Below are positions 63,500-64,000 of a DNA stretch of 64,000 bases, piece after piece (the first letter of the stretch is position 1; each line of letters starts with the position of its first letter). Source of the DNA: Algibacter sp. L3A6 (GTDB taxonomy: Bacteria > Bacteroidota > Bacteroidia > Flavobacteriales > Flavobacteriaceae); NCBI RefSeq assembly GCF_009796825.1, contig NZ_CP047030.1, positions 1,463,501 through 1,527,500 of the forward strand. The letters are read 5' to 3'. The notes beneath the pieces are model-generated. The model saw nothing but the letters and a program-made list of their open reading frames with translations, had not been told where the DNA came from and searched no databases. The position numbers and the translations under genes are program-made.

Positions 63500-64000
63500 T
63501 TGAGTAAAATAAAATTAATAATCCTCTTGTTTTTTGTTTGGTTTCAACATACCAACGGGCAAGAGGATTTTCCTATTCTAACCGAAATAGTAACTGATAA
63601 TGCGGCTCTTTTTAGCGAAAGCGAAACCTTAGAACTTCGAGAAAAACTAAAAGCTTACGAAACTGAAACTACGCACCAAATAGTAGTTTTAACTATTAAT
63701 TCCTTAGGTAATAATACAGTTGAAAACTATGCCTTACAGGTTTTTGAAAAGAATAAACTCGGACAAGAAGAAGCCGATAATGGACTCTTAATTTTAATAG
63801 CAAAAAACGATAGAAAGTTTAGAATTGAAGTAGGTTATGGTCTAGAACCCATAATTACCGATGCTTTCGCGTCTAGAATTATTCGAGAAACCATGACACC
63901 TGAGTTTAAAAAAGGCGATTTTTATAAGGGTGTAGATTTAGCAACTTCAGAAATTATTAAACTTATTGACGATCCCAAATATCGAGATGAGTTTAACAAT
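63500..64000 (+). CDS. TPM-domain (YgcG-like) protein, N-terminal part
   Basis: The frame runs from a TTG at 63500 to the window end (167 residues). A signal peptide or membrane segment (LIILLLFFVWF) ends near NGQ, followed by a TPM domain (PF04536): LTEIVTDNAALFSESE, HQIVVLTINSLG, LGQEEADNGLLILIAKNDRKFRIEVGYGLEPIITD. TPM proteins are secreted or membrane-anchored; some are acid phosphatases. No in-frame ATG is nearby, so the TTG start is likely. The C-terminal part is missing. Confidence 0.85.
   Translation, partial: MSKIKLIILLFFVWFQHTNGQEDFPILTEIVTDNAALFSESETLELREKLKAYETETTHQIVVLTINSLGNNTVENYALQVFEKNKLGQEEADNGLLILIAKNDRKFRIEVGYGLEPIITDAFASRIIRETMTPEFKKGDFYKGVDLATSEIIKLIDDPKYRDEFNN

Noticed and set aside
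1..64000. CRISPR arrays, prophage or transposon cores.
   Set aside because: No regularly spaced repeats, cas genes, integrase or transposase were seen; only short palindromic repeats occur.

Overview
The window is AT-rich (roughly one third G+C by eye) chromosomal DNA from a member of the Bacteroidota, almost certainly the family Flavobacteriaceae. The evidence is a SusC/SusD pair, a type IX secretion 'type B' C-terminal domain, LytS/LytTR two-component pairs, DUF2807/DUF3575 proteins, GlgC/GlgE-type glucan genes, and several TAnnTTTG-like -7 promoter boxes with no Shine-Dalgarno dependence. No phage, transposase, CRISPR array or complete mobile element is visible. Most of the content is chromosomal core with a few accessory patches.

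Layout. 1-2.6 kb: 3' end of rsmI, a HopJ-family protein, an L-Ala-D/L-Glu epimerase translationally coupled to an AONS-like PLP enzyme. 2.6-7.3 kb (-): SusD and SusC. 7.4-15 kb: OsmC protein, recJ, MFS transporter, lepA, a small beta-barrel and a CotH-like lipoprotein. 14.8-18.9 kb (-): an outer-membrane receptor-like barrel with a LytS-type kinase and LytTR regulator. 19.7-28.9 kb: an alpha-glucan operon (GT4 GlgM/GlgA-like, glgC, glgE, glgB) followed by a GH31 glucosidase. 29-34.6 kb: small membrane protein, cation/proton antiporter with RCK domain (-), and a Usp-SulP pair. 34.6-39 kb: MBL hydrolase, S8 protease, M1 metallopeptidase. 39.2-41.4 kb: an unrecognised lipoprotein, a small helical protein and a very AT-rich DUF2971 gene. 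41.5-45.9 kb: rnpA, S41 protease, tandem-OmpA protein, T9SS leucine-rich-repeat protein. 45.9-47.8 kb (-): elaA, CDF transporter, rpiB. 47.8-48.7 kb: a gene-free AT-rich region full of DnaA-box-like 9-mers, an oriC candidate. 48.7-50.9 kb: rnr, then structured/palindromic repeats. 51.4-52.1 kb (-): a 37-residue protein with 14 cysteines, a perfect 24-bp palindrome, and a SigZ-like sigma factor. 52.3-57.3 kb: YbjQ protein, GIN-domain protein, hybrid kinase with HPt, convergent sigma-54 activator. 57.4-58.8 kb (-): four tandem PepSY-like secreted paralogues. 59.2-64 kb: DUF3575 barrel, LysE exporter, tRNA-Cys, folB, Zn-ribbon protein, glnS with an extra C-terminal domain, and the start of a TPM-domain protein.

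How genes work together. GlgC (ADP-glucose), a GT4 enzyme of the GlgM type (maltose-1-phosphate), GlgE (polymerisation) and GlgB (branching) would form a complete maltose-1-phosphate glucan pathway, with GH31 as a possible degrading enzyme. The hybrid kinase (ending in an HPt domain) and the NtrC-type regulator meet tail to tail and look like one phosphorelay. The cysteine-rich peptide and SigZ-like factor look like one operon with an internal attenuator. The most novel-looking items are that peptide/sigma unit, the four-copy PepSY array, the oriC-like region, a multi-hairpin repeat downstream of rnr, the lipoprotein/helical-protein pair, and the extended glutaminyl-tRNA synthetase.
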